This document shows, in pieces, positions 1-6,336 of a DNA stretch of 23,539 nt. Every line of letters begins with the position of its first letter. Position 1 is the stretch's first letter. This stretch comes from a virus. A model generated the notes under the pieces. That model was not told where the DNA came from. It worked only from the letters and a program-made list of their open reading frames with translations, and searched no databases. The DNA is taken from the IMG/VR virus record IMGVR_UViG_3300002144_000712, positions 1-23,539 of that record. The stretch is one strand, 5' to 3'. Position numbers and translations under genes: made by a program.

Positions 1-37
1 AAAGGGATACGTGTGTGATTTCATCTTTAATTTCCAT
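1..37 (-). CDS. Start of an unidentified gene, cut by window edge
   Basis: An ATG at 35-37 on the minus strand opens a frame that reads MEIKDEITHVSL and runs off the window. The start is supported by the leader AAATAAAAAAGTT directly before it, which closely matches the leader of several other genes here (those starting at 4602, 5099 and 16605). Only twelve residues are visible, so no function can be given. It lies 55 bases downstream of the TGT-like gene and is probably in the same transcript, so it is the first place to look for a partner in base modification. Confidence 0.55.
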   Translation of the reverse strand, partial: MEIKDEITHVSL

Positions 38-92
38 AACTTTTTTATTTTTGTTTAATATAAATATACGTAAAAACTTTTAATATTCCAAC

Positions 93-887
93 CTATAATC
101 CATTTATCTGTTTAAACATTTCAACATTGTAATGTACTAAACTTTTATCAACATACTTTTCCTCAATATCTGCATGGGAATTCATATTTGCTTGTGGTTT
201 GTGGTTGATTCCTAATACCCCGTATTCATCCCCCTCTAAAGCCGCCATTACTGGGTTTGAGGTATCAATAGATTCTACAAAAGGCATATTTTTATACATT
301 CCGAATTCAGCAGGCCATGAAGTTCCTAAAAGGTGAATCCTATCAGATTTTAATAAAAATCCACTCTTAAATAACTCAGATATCATCAAAAATCTCCCAA
401 CAGCTTTTCCAATATTTGAGTTAAGGTGTGGGCATAGGTTGTTATAGTATGAAGCACCATATGAATATGCTATTTTTTTATAGCCTAATTCTTTGTATAT
501 TTTAGTACACAACATAGCTTCCCCCAAACTTTGGGCTTGAACAACTGCTACCTTTGTTACCCCTTTAGGTAATTTGATTTTTGACCAGTAGCGAGCATTA
601 ACGATAGATTCAACTTGGTTCTCCCAGACATCTGGGACTATAAATTCATTGGGTTTTATCTCATTTATCCAATGTAATAATCGCTTTGAATCATATGCCT
701 TACCCAACTCATGTAATGAGTTATCCATTACAATATATCGACCTTCTTTCTTTGATTTGTAGAAAAAATCGCGATATTGTGGATTTTGATCCATTAAGTG
801 AGGTAAGCAATAGTCATAACCATTAAATGTTTTACTTTCCTCAAGTAAACAAAATGGCACCTCATGTGATATTTTAATCTTTTTCAT
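93..887 (-). CDS. tRNA-guanine transglycosylase-like TIM-barrel protein (possible DpdA-type DNA-modifying enzyme)
   Basis: 264 residues. Several motifs line up with the TGT/DpdA superfamily: MDNSLHELG at 54-62 (where TGT has DSGGFQ), VPD at 84-86, VVQAQS at 115-120 (TGT: VQGG), HLLGTSWPAEF at 185-195 (TGT: LMGVG-P) and ESIDTSNP at 205-212, which places Asp208 where the TGT nucleophile lies (FDCV-PTR). TGT enzymes exchange guanine for a 7-deazaguanine in tRNA; phage relatives of the DpdA group insert such bases into DNA. The protein is shorter than bacterial TGT (about 370) and I see no zinc-binding Cys cluster, which argues against ordinary queuosine synthesis. No preQ0 synthesis gene lies inside the window. 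Start ATG at 887 with an A/T-rich leader. The fold assignment is fairly safe; the DNA-versus-RNA substrate is inference. Confidence 0.65.
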   Translation of the reverse strand: MKKIKISHEVPFCLLEESKTFNGYDYCLPHLMDQNPQYRDFFYKSKKEGRYIVMDNSLHELGKAYDSKRLLHWINEIKPNEFIVPDVWENQVESIVNARYWSKIKLPKGVTKVAVVQAQSLGEAMLCTKIYKELGYKKIAYSYGASYYNNLCPHLNSNIGKAVGRFLMISELFKSGFLLKSDRIHLLGTSWPAEFGMYKNMPFVESIDTSNPVMAALEGDEYGVLGINHKPQANMNSHADIEEKYVDKSLVHYNVEMFKQINGL

Positions 888-900
888 ATTATAATGTAAT

Positions 901-928
901 TATAAACCAAGTACCCAACCGGTTTATA
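901..928 (-). other. Hairpin in the gap before the TGT-like gene
   Basis: TATAAACC at 901-908 pairs with GGTTTATA at 921-928 around a 12-base loop. It sits between the stop of the 123-residue gene and the TGT-like start at 887. There is no T-run after it on the minus strand, so it is not a standard terminator; it may be an RNA-processing or stability element. The left arm overlaps the inverted repeat at 904-919. Confidence 0.4.
904..919 (+). repeat. Inverted repeat, left arm
   Basis: AAACCAAGTACCCAAC. The reverse complement of 1329-1344 matches it at 15 of 16 bases. The two arms lie just outside the 123-residue gene, one on each side. Confidence 0.7.
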
Positions 929-936
929 CTATTTTG

Positions 937-1308
937 TTATCCTTTGATTAATTGTTTTTCTTGTTTAGCTGCAAGTTTGTCTACACGCGAATCAATGTGT
1001 CTATATAGCTCATCAACTGCATGGTCAAGTTGTACCTGCAATGAATCTATCCTGAGATGGGTTTCACGTGAGATCTCATTGAATCTAACATCAATTTCAC
1101 GATTGTCTCGATCAATGCTATTCATAATAGTCTTATCGACCATTGTTATGTCTCGATGAGCTGAATTCAATCCGTTGTTGACAGATCGTTCTAACTCTTG
1201 AATTGTTTGTGACAGCTTTGCCACCTTGAACATTGCCCAAACAGCAACCACAGCTATAACTGCGACTACTACTGAAGCAATACCTAAAGTAAAATAAAGT
1301 GTTTCCAT
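937..1308 (-). CDS. Small membrane-anchored coiled-coil protein, unknown function
   Basis: 123 residues. Residues 5-30 form one hydrophobic helix rich in Val and Ala (membrane anchor or uncleaved signal). Residues 32-120 are charged and helical with spaced Leu/Ile/Val, consistent with a coiled coil; HIDSRVDKL near the C-terminus is typical of such stalks. No enzyme motif is visible. The layout (N-terminal anchor plus periplasm-length coil) would fit a spanin-like or membrane-scaffold role, but it is far from the lysis genes and this is only a guess. The gene is bounded by a 16-base inverted repeat (904-919 and 1329-1344). Codon use looks a little less AT-biased than its neighbours (CGA, CGC and GTC are frequent), compatible with separate acquisition. 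Confidence 0.75.
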   Translation of the reverse strand: METLYFTLGIASVVVAVIAVVAVWAMFKVAKLSQTIQELERSVNNGLNSAHRDITMVDKTIMNSIDRDNREIDVRFNEISRETHLRIDSLQVQLDHAVDELYRHIDSRVDKLAAKQEKQLIKG

Positions 1309-1328
1309 AGTTTTGATTTTTATTTATT

Positions 1329-1344
1329 GTTGAGTACTTGGTTT
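1329..1344 (-). repeat. Inverted repeat, right arm
   Basis: On the minus strand it reads AAACCAAGTACTCAAC, one base different from 904-919. It ends directly at the stop codon of the 79-residue gene (1345). Confidence 0.7.
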
Positions 1345-1584
1345 TTAACTTAATTGATGAGGTGTAATTGATAATTTATATTTTATTCTTCGGCCTTCCA
1401 TGTCCATAATCCCCATAAACACTGATCCATCTTCCGGATTAATCATGGTAGGGGTTACGTAATAATCTTTCATATCCGAAAATAATTGTTGTATCTCATT
1501 AACTATATCAGCGGGTATTTTTGTTTCTATTACTGACTTTTCAAATGTTTCTGGGTTGATGTAACCTGCAGTGTATTTTTTCAT
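1345..1584 (-). CDS. Hypothetical protein, 79 residues
   Basis: Starts at ATG 1584, five bases after the thyA stop, so it is very likely co-transcribed with thyA. The protein is small, soluble and mixed alpha/beta in appearance, with an early MKKYTAGYINPETFEKS and a central Asp/Met-rich stretch. I do not recognise a family. Close spacing and the lack of a competing frame on either strand support that it is real. Confidence 0.7.
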   Translation of the reverse strand: MKKYTAGYINPETFEKSVIETKIPADIVNEIQQLFSDMKDYYVTPTMINPEDGSVFMGIMDMEGRRIKYKLSITPHQLS

Positions 1585-1589
1585 ATTTT

Positions 1590-2705
1590 TTAAGTTGATA
1601 ATGGTGCTTTAATTGTTGGGTGTGATTGATAGTTACTTAATTGTATATCTTCTTCTAATAAACATTTATAGAAGTGTACATTGTCAGGATGAAACACCGC
1701 TGCAGCATCTATACCTCCAATTCCACATTCACCGGATTCAGTTGGCCAAAACTCTGTGTTAATGTTTAAGGTTGGTAATGGATACGGTTCTCTTGTTAAT
1801 TGTTCCTTTGTTTGGTCAATATGATTCAAATACAAATGCATATCACCTAAATTACCAATCAATTCATCTGGAACCATATTAACTGCTTTAGCAATGATTT
1901 CAAGTAATAAACCATAAGAAGCAATGTTGAATGGTAAACCTAAGAATGTATCCACTGAACGTTGATTCCACATTAAAGAGATTGCTCTGGTTGGAATGCT
2001 ATAATCATCCAACATCTCATTATCATAAGGGTGTGAACCATTATTTTGTTTCTTAAATAATTCAAATCGTTCTTCCCAACTTAACTCTCTTGTATAAACT
2101 TGAAATCCATAATGACATGGTGGTAAAACCATTTGATCAAGTTCTCCAACATTCCAAGCTGAAACCATTAATCGTCTTGAGTCTGGATTTGTTTTGAGTT
2201 CAGATATTAGGTTTGCGATTTGGTCTATTTGTTCAGGTACCCAAGCAGTATGAGCATCAAGCTCTTTTGATTTATCTATCAATTTACCTTTCCATCTTCT
2301 CCATTGTTTACCATAAATTGGACCTAATTCACCCCACTTCTTAGCAAACTCATCATTTGTTTTGATAAAGTTGATTAATTCTTCTTTTGACATTTTTTTA
2401 CCTGTGCCAGCAATACAATGTTTCTCAAAGTTCTTATAAGCATCTCCGTCCCAAATATGACAATCATTATCAACAAGATATTTGATATTTGTATCACCAC
2501 GTAAGAACCATAACAACTCAGTTACAATTCCTTTGAAGTACATCTTCTTTGTAGTAATAAGAGGAAACCCTAAAGACATATCATGTCGGATTTGTCTACC
2601 AAACACTGATAATGTTCCGGTTCCCGTACGATCTTGTTTTTCTACTCCATTATCTAGAATGTCCTTGAGTAGTTTAAGATATTGATGTTCTATGTTTTTA
2701 CTCAT
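1590..2705 (-). CDS. thyA: Thymidylate synthase (ThyA type)
   Basis: Converts dUMP to dTMP using methylene-tetrahydrofolate. All family landmarks are present: DRTGTGT at 25-31 (phosphate-binding Arg26), FPLITTKK at 47-54, WFLRGDTN at 66-73, GPIYGKQWR at 128-136, the Arg pair 177-178 in SRRLMVSAWNVGELD, catalytic Cys197 in PPCHYGFQ, QRSVDTFLGLPFN at 248-260 and GDMHLYLNH at 287-295. At 371 residues it is about 100 longer than E. coli ThyA (264). The extra length lies mostly at about 92-122 and 140-158 in the small domain and about 205-240, just after the catalytic Cys. The catalytic residues are intact, so it should be active. The ATG at 2705 overlaps the preceding 40-residue gene by eight bases (ATGAGTAA), suggesting translational coupling. 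It fits with nrdAB as phage dNTP supply. Confidence 0.97.
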   Translation of the reverse strand: MSKNIEHQYLKLLKDILDNGVEKQDRTGTGTLSVFGRQIRHDMSLGFPLITTKKMYFKGIVTELLWFLRGDTNIKYLVDNDCHIWDGDAYKNFEKHCIAGTGKKMSKEELINFIKTNDEFAKKWGELGPIYGKQWRRWKGKLIDKSKELDAHTAWVPEQIDQIANLISELKTNPDSRRLMVSAWNVGELDQMVLPPCHYGFQVYTRELSWEERFELFKKQNNGSHPYDNEMLDDYSIPTRAISLMWNQRSVDTFLGLPFNIASYGLLLEIIAKAVNMVPDELIGNLGDMHLYLNHIDQTKEQLTREPYPLPTLNINTEFWPTESGECGIGGIDAAAVFHPDNVHFYKCLLEEDIQLSNYQSHPTIKAPLST

Positions 2706-2820
2706 CTTTGTTTTTCTTTCTAAATATTATTCTAAATAATAATTCTGGACCTTCTAAAAATAGGAAGAGTATTCCTATTAGTATTCCTATCCCTAAAAAC
2801 ACATATAATATATCACTCAT
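2698..2820 (-). CDS. Small single-span membrane protein, 40 residues
   Basis: ATG at 2818-2820, TAA at 2698-2700. The product begins MSDILYVFLGIGILIGILFL and continues with FLEGPELLFRIIFRKKNKDE: one hydrophobic helix (about 4-22) and a basic/acidic tail. The start is supported by the repeated leader AAACCAAAACAAAG shared with three other starts. The stop overlaps the thyA start by eight bases, and the last codons (AAC AAA GAT GAG TAA) come from the thyA leader. No function is recognisable; small inner-membrane peptides are common among phage early genes. Confidence 0.7.
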   Translation of the reverse strand: MSDILYVFLGIGILIGILFLFLEGPELLFRIIFRKKNKDE

Positions 2821-2834
2821 CTTTGTTTTGGTTT
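2815..2834 (-). repeat. Repeated translation-start cassette, copy 1
   Basis: On the minus strand: AAACCAAAACAAAG followed by ATGAGT, at the start of the 40-residue membrane protein. Identical 20-base copies lie at 3031-3050 and 3251-3270. A one-mismatch copy is at 4088-4107 and a shorter version precedes thyA (2700-2714). Confidence 0.85.
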
Positions 2835-3036
2835 ATAGTTGTCCATTAGTTTCTTTTAGGTATTCATCAACAATATTCTTTCCTTTGTCAATATCACCTT
2901 CACCTATTATTTGATAAGCTTTATTTGTTATCTCCATATGGCAATCACTGTTAAAGTTCTCACCTTGCATATCATATGCTTTTGGCACAACTTTAAGATT
3001 GTTACGTAGTACTTTACTGATTTCTTCTTTACTCAT
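2833..3036 (-). CDS. Hypothetical protein, 67 residues
   Basis: Begins MSKEEISKVL at 3036, overlapping the end of the 75-residue gene by eight bases (ATGAGTAA). It is a small soluble protein with no membrane segment and one Cys (in NSDCHMEI). It has no recognisable motif. Its leader is one of the repeated AAACCAAAACAAAG cassettes, and the first residues MSKE- match those of the gene upstream, so the cassette repeat reaches into the coding sequence. Confidence 0.7.
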   Translation of the reverse strand: MSKEEISKVLRNNLKVVPKAYDMQGENFNSDCHMEITNKAYQIIGEGDIDKGKNIVDEYLKETNGQL

Positions 3037-3256
3037 CTTTGTTTTGGTTTTTATCTAAATTGTCTAAGTCACCTGCCAATCCTTTTAGAGAATCTTTTAA
3101 ATTACTAAAACTTTTATCCTCTAATACCTTGAGTTTTTCCGTATCAGATAATTTAGAAACTTCTTTTTTTAAATCATTGACTCCATATTCAATTTTGTCA
3201 CCTAAAGACTTAGCTTGATTTAAAAGCTCGTCTAGTGTTGGTTTTTCTTTACTCAT
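3029..3256 (-). CDS. Hypothetical coiled-coil-like protein, 75 residues
   Basis: Starts MSKEKPTLDELL at 3256 behind the repeated leader. It is highly charged (Lys, Asp, Glu) with regular Leu spacing across residues 8-66, so mostly alpha-helical and possibly coiled coil. Its last residues (KNQNKDE) are written by the leader of the next gene, and its TAA stop lies inside that gene's ATGAGTAAA start. No family recognised. Confidence 0.7.
   Translation of the reverse strand: MSKEKPTLDELLNQAKSLGDKIEYGVNDLKKEVSKLSDTEKLKVLEDKSFSNLKDSLKGLAGDLDNLDKNQNKDE
3031..3050 (-). repeat. Repeated translation-start cassette, copy 2
   Basis: AAACCAAAACAAAG plus ATGAGT, identical to 2815-2834. With copy 3 the identity extends six further bases into the coding sequence (26 bases, 3025-3050 versus 3245-3270). 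Confidence 0.85.
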
Positions 3257-3270
3257 CTTTGTTTTGGTTT
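3251..3270 (-). repeat. Repeated translation-start cassette, copy 3
   Basis: Same 20 bases as copies 1 and 2. It overlaps the last two bases of the ABC-membrane-domain gene stop (3269-3271) and starts the 75-residue gene. Confidence 0.85.
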
Positions 3271-4093
3271 AATTAATTCTTTTTATAATATTGTTTAATC
3301 TAGAATACATCTCAACTGCGATAGGGATTGACATTAATGATATTAAAAAGTTATTAACATAAGAATATATTGTAACCACACTTCCTGTCGTAATATCGTT
3401 TGAAGTTGTTATTAGAATTATTATAGATAAAACTAAAAATATTGATTTTATCATACCAACCAAAAACCAATTTTTACCTTGTAATGTTGATTCAAATATT
3501 TCTAGTTTTCTTCTTCGATTAAAAAAAGAAACTGAAGCTTCATATCCATTTTGTACTGCAGTTACTTTATTTTCGTAATGATTGTTTCTAACATTAATAC
3601 CTTGTCTTATTTTTTTATAAAACATCAGAACAGCAAATATTATAACAATTAAAGCTAAAGTAACCAATAGCCCTACTTTATAATTTGAATAGTATATAAA
3701 ACCTATTGAACCAAAAATTGTAATTATTGTTGCAATATAGTAATGTACGTACCCTTCCAGAACTCCAACGATATCATGCGCCATATCGGTTCTTGCAACC
3801 TTTATAGAATTATCATCGTTTGACTTTTTTAAAAATCTTAAAACGATATCGTTATAGATTTGAGTATAAACTTTAGTATCATAAACCATTCTTTTATAGT
3901 TGAAAAGATTGGAAATTGAATAAGATAAGAATAATAAAACAATCCAAAACCAACCACCACTAATTAATCCATCAATGCTTTTACCAAGCAGAAATGGTTG
4001 AGATATAATTGACAACTCTGTTATCAGCATAAATAAATAAATTAATGATAATTTATACTTATACTCTTTGAATATATCTATGATTTTACTCAT
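3269..4093 (-). CDS. ABC transporter six-transmembrane domain protein without ATPase domain
   Basis: 274 residues, with six hydrophobic spans at about 14-34, 47-63, 114-134, 140-158, 209-229 and 235-258. The long cytoplasmic extensions between spans 2-3 and 4-5 are the layout of type IV ABC exporter membrane domains (the ABC_membrane_3-like family). An ATPase domain would normally follow for about 250 residues; here the protein ends at once after span 6 (LNNIIKRIN, stop), and no Walker A or LSGGQ motif exists in neighbouring genes. It may form a passive channel, pair with a host ATPase, or act as a superinfection or membrane-remodelling protein; this is inference. The start ATG lies behind cassette copy 4 and overlaps the 50-residue gene by eight bases. 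Confidence 0.7.
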   Translation of the reverse strand: MSKIIDIFKEYKYKLSLIYLFMLITELSIISQPFLLGKSIDGLISGGWFWIVLLFLSYSISNLFNYKRMVYDTKVYTQIYNDIVLRFLKKSNDDNSIKVARTDMAHDIVGVLEGYVHYYIATIITIFGSIGFIYYSNYKVGLLVTLALIVIIFAVLMFYKKIRQGINVRNNHYENKVTAVQNGYEASVSFFNRRRKLEIFESTLQGKNWFLVGMIKSIFLVLSIIILITTSNDITTGSVVTIYSYVNNFLISLMSIPIAVEMYSRLNNIIKRIN

Positions 4094-4238
4094 CTTGGTT
4101 TTGGTTTATGATTTCTTGTAATCTTTTAATTTCTTCAACAACATCATCACCTAAATCAATTTTAGACATCATTGATAAGTCTATTACTTGATTCATTAGC
4201 ACTCCAATTAGTGCGTCTTTTGCTTCTTCTTTATTCAT
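4086..4238 (-). CDS. Hypothetical protein, 50 residues
   Basis: ATG at 4236-4238, TAA at 4086-4088. Begins MNKEEAKDALIGVLMNQVID and ends INQNQDE. It is acidic and helical, with a cluster DLGDDVVEEIKRLQEII. It overlaps both neighbours by eight bases: its start lies over the stop of the 87-residue gene (ATGAATAA) and its stop over the ABC-domain start (ATGAGTAA). The shared 26-base start region with the 87-residue gene supports a real gene. Function unknown. Confidence 0.65.
   Translation of the reverse strand: MNKEEAKDALIGVLMNQVIDLSMMSKIDLGDDVVEEIKRLQEIINQNQDE
4088..4107 (-). repeat. Repeated translation-start cassette, copy 4 (one mismatch)
   Basis: AAACCAAAACCAAG plus ATGAGT; one base differs from copies 1-3. 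It starts the ABC-domain gene and encodes the C-terminal NQNQDE of the 50-residue protein. Confidence 0.8.
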
Positions 4239-4249
4239 AACTTTCTATT
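4224..4249 (-). repeat. Second repeated start cassette, copy A
   Basis: 26 bases identical to 4480-4505. On the minus strand AATAGAAAGTT is followed by ATG and codons for MNKEE. It begins the 50-residue gene and also writes the ESYE C-terminus of the 87-residue gene. Confidence 0.85.
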
Positions 4250-4494
4250 GTTTCGTTGTTGTATGTTGGACCACTGAATCCAGGAATATATATAATTCGC
4301 ATAGATGTGGTTTCTGCTTGTTCTTGACTATATCCTTTATCTAGGTACTTTTGAATCAAGTCGTTCTTTATTTTAATTTCTTCATCAATACTAACTTTAA
4401 ATTCTTCTACTGACATCCCTCTGGATTTAGCCATACCTTCAATTGAATATCGTTCTGCTAAACTTCTTCTTGGTGAAAATTCTTCTTTATTCAT
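4231..4494 (-). CDS. Hypothetical protein, 87 residues
   Basis: Begins MNKEEFSPRRSLAERYSIEG at 4494. It is charged, with a helical middle (VEEFKVSIDEEIKIKNDLIQKYL, about residues 29-51) followed by GYSQEQAETT, and no membrane span. No family recognised. Its start region is an exact 26-base copy of that of the next gene, and its final ESYE plus stop lie inside that gene's leader and start codon. Confidence 0.7.
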   Translation of the reverse strand: MNKEEFSPRRSLAERYSIEGMAKSRGMSVEEFKVSIDEEIKIKNDLIQKYLDKGYSQEQAETTSMRIIYIPGFSGPTYNNETIESYE

Positions 4495-4505
4495 AACTTT
4501 CTATT
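4480..4505 (-). repeat. Second repeated start cassette, copy B
   Basis: Exact 26-base copy of 4224-4249, at the start of the 87-residue gene. Confidence 0.85.
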
Positions 4506-4602
4506 ATTTTTCTTTAATTTTATTTATTATCGCAATAATGGCAACCAAAATAAAAAAGGATGTCCATGGGTACTCGTAAACTGCTTCTATAAAATCTCTC
4601 AT
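4504..4602 (-). CDS. Small single-span membrane protein, 32 residues
   Basis: ATG at 4600-4602, TAA at 4504-4506. Begins MRDFIEAVYEYPWTSFFILV; residues 13-27 are hydrophobic (one membrane span), then a short basic end (INKIKEK). It is preceded by the leader AAAATAAAAGTT, the same type used by the genes at 5099 and 16605, which is the main support at this length. It fills a gap that is otherwise empty. Function unknown. Confidence 0.6.
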   Translation of the reverse strand: MRDFIEAVYEYPWTSFFILVAIIAIINKIKEK

Positions 4603-4607
4603 AACTT

Positions 4608-5099
4608 TTATTTTTTGGGTCTTCCCCTACGTTCTTGTTTTTTCTTATCGAATGTTTTTAAACAGTAATAATAAAAATCCTCTATTGTACCATTAAAATT
4701 TTCTATATGAATATAATACTCTTCTTTGGACATTACAAATTCTCTTTGAAAATTCTTTTGTAAATCTATTAGAAGTTGGGATTCGGTTTTTTCAAAATCC
4801 TCAATTAAACGTTTTCTACGTGACAAATCAACTCCATTATTTTCTAGGAGTTTTTGAATATCACCTTTATATTTGATATACAAATCATTTAATTCTAGCT
4901 CGGTTAATTTCCATTGCCAGTAGTAATGTGAGAACTCATAGTCACCATTTTTTATGCGCTCTAAAAACGTAGATTTGGTGGGGAGAGGTTGATTTTTTGA
5001 TGTGTATCTCCTCCACCACATAAATTTATTGTAGTTGAGAGGTTGGAGCTTGCTTATCTCCTTTATAACCAATTTTTCATTTGAAATATCATATAACAT
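4608..5099 (-). CDS. Hypothetical protein with basic, AT-hook-like C-terminus
   Basis: 163 residues, first gene after the terminator at 5121-5146. It is rich in Tyr and Trp (FMWWRRY at 26-32, SHYYWQWKLTELEL at 57-70) and has a central helical charged stretch. The last residues RRGRPKK contain RGRP, the core of an AT-hook that binds the minor groove of AT-rich DNA; a single hook is weak evidence. The ATG at 5099 follows an AAATAAAGGTT leader. No enzyme motif seen; a DNA-binding or regulatory role is possible but unproven. Confidence 0.75.
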   Translation of the reverse strand: MLYDISNEKLVIKEISKLQPLNYNKFMWWRRYTSKNQPLPTKSTFLERIKNGDYEFSHYYWQWKLTELELNDLYIKYKGDIQKLLENNGVDLSRRKRLIEDFEKTESQLLIDLQKNFQREFVMSKEEYYIHIENFNGTIEDFYYYCLKTFDKKKQERRGRPKK

Positions 5100-5120
5100 A
5101 ACCTTTATTTTTGATGGAAT

Positions 5121-5146
5121 ATAAAAAGGCTCCTTTAAGGAGCCAA
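5121..5146 (-). terminator. Rho-independent terminator
   Basis: On the minus strand GGCTCCT-TAA-AGGAGCC (5128-5144, seven G/C-rich pairs and a 3-base loop) is followed by TTTTTAT. It lies eight bases after the stop of the membrane coiled-coil gene (5153) and only about 28 bases before the next start (5099). It closes the lysis unit. Confidence 0.88.
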
Positions 5147-5152
5147 GTTATT

Positions 5153-6235
5153 TTAATATTCTTTTGTATCTTCTGATGATCTTCTTTGTTTTCCTAACAC
5201 AGTAATCATTTGTTTTCTTTTTTTAGTTGAATACCCAGCATTGTTTATTCTATCTATTTCTTTCTGGAATGAATCAATAGGAGGAGTTTCGTTTCTATAT
5301 TGTGAGTTTGCTAAAGCGGTAGGTTCTTCCTCAATGTCTTGTTTTGTGGGGGAAGGGGGTTTATCTTCTTTTTTTAATTCTTTTACTTTATCCCATATAG
5401 GTTTTTCTTTTTTCTCCCCATATATGTTTTTTTTCTCTTTTGCGTTATGAAACGCTTGGTTTGTAGCTATAACAAGGGCAATGGCTAGAGGATCAAACAC
5501 AAATATTAGCACAAGTATGAACCAATTTGCCACTGTTTTAATTGGTTTTTGTGTGATTTCACTTAAATATTTTACTACACCCAATTCTCCATTTAAAGCC
5601 TCTGTAGTGTTTAAAGAGAGTACTTCCATTTCTAGCTTTGTAATACTATCGTTTAGATTATCTATTTGAGATGATAGTTTATCTCTACTTTCTATAGTGG
5701 TTTTAAGTTGTTGTTCAAAGGTTTTACGTGCTGAGGAGGATGTTGTACGGATAATTTCTCTGGTTTCTCTATCTTTATATTCTACTCTAGTTCCAGAGGA
5801 TAAAGCTTTACGAAGTTCAGAAATATCTTCATTGGTGAGGTTTCTTTCTGTTTCTTTTTCAAGTTTAATTTCCTCAAATCTACTTTTTTTAATTTCGATA
5901 TTTTCTATAATACTAGTGTTTACATCTAGCATTGCTATGTTTTCGGAAAATCCTTTACTCAATAAACCATATATCCCAATAGAGGTTATAATGGAAAGAG
6001 TTACTAAAGCAATAGTCAAATATATTTTTAAACTTAGTAAGGTTTGCTTCCACTGATTATGTAAATATGTTGCTATTACTAGTTTAGAGGCCTCTAGAAA
6101 TGACCCCATCACAATAACAGGTATAGCAACAGCTGAGAATACAATAGATAAACCTATTATACTGTAATATGCTGCGGTTGTGGATAAACCTAAAGCACAC
6201 ATCAGCATTAACCACGGTAATACTTTTTTGTTCAT
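5153..6235 (-). CDS. Conserved phage membrane protein with long coiled coil
   Basis: 360 residues. Spans at about 5-24, 27-50, 68-92 and 235-258; a charged helical region at 110-212 between spans 3 and 4 is probably a coiled coil; residues 262-360 form a polar, Pro/Lys-rich tail. The stretch AAYYSIIGLS (21-30) with MGSFLEASKLV (43-53) resembles a membrane/coil protein I recall in many marine T4-like phages, where it has no assigned function. With four spans both termini would be on the same side, leaving the coil on one face of the membrane. It follows the amidase and ends at a terminator, so it may assist lysis or membrane remodelling; that is inference. Confidence 0.8.
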   Translation of the reverse strand: MNKKVLPWLMLMCALGLSTTAAYYSIIGLSIVFSAVAIPVIVMGSFLEASKLVIATYLHNQWKQTLLSLKIYLTIALVTLSIITSIGIYGLLSKGFSENIAMLDVNTSIIENIEIKKSRFEEIKLEKETERNLTNEDISELRKALSSGTRVEYKDRETREIIRTTSSSARKTFEQQLKTTIESRDKLSSQIDNLNDSITKLEMEVLSLNTTEALNGELGVVKYLSEITQKPIKTVANWFILVLIFVFDPLAIALVIATNQAFHNAKEKKNIYGEKKEKPIWDKVKELKKEDKPPSPTKQDIEEEPTALANSQYRNETPPIDSFQKEIDRINNAGYSTKKRKQMITVLGKQRRSSEDTKEY

Positions 6236-6336
6236 GGTGATAAATATAAGAAAAGAAGTGGGATGGGAAAAGCTATTTTATAAAAATATGGGATTACTAG
6301 AAAATTATTTGAATGTTATTTTAGGTAAAGCAGCCA
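6236..6336. other. 101-base intergenic gap, no gene found
   Basis: Between the amidase stop and the membrane coiled-coil start. A TATATTTAT stretch lies about eight bases before the ATG at 6235 (minus strand) and could act as leader or as a -7-like box of Bacteroidota promoters, but no matching upstream box is convincing. A ten-codon frame overlapping the amidase stop (TAATG) is too short to call. Confidence 0.4.

Noticed and set aside
2708-2914. Open frame on the plus strand, 68 codons
   Set aside because: It lies opposite the 40-residue membrane gene and the 67-residue gene, which both have repeated start cassettes; the plus frame has none.
5697-6056. Open frame on the plus strand, 119 codons
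   Set aside because: It lies fully opposite the membrane coiled-coil gene, is Ser-rich (a product of antisense codons) and has no start context; the minus-strand frame has clear membrane spans and coil.
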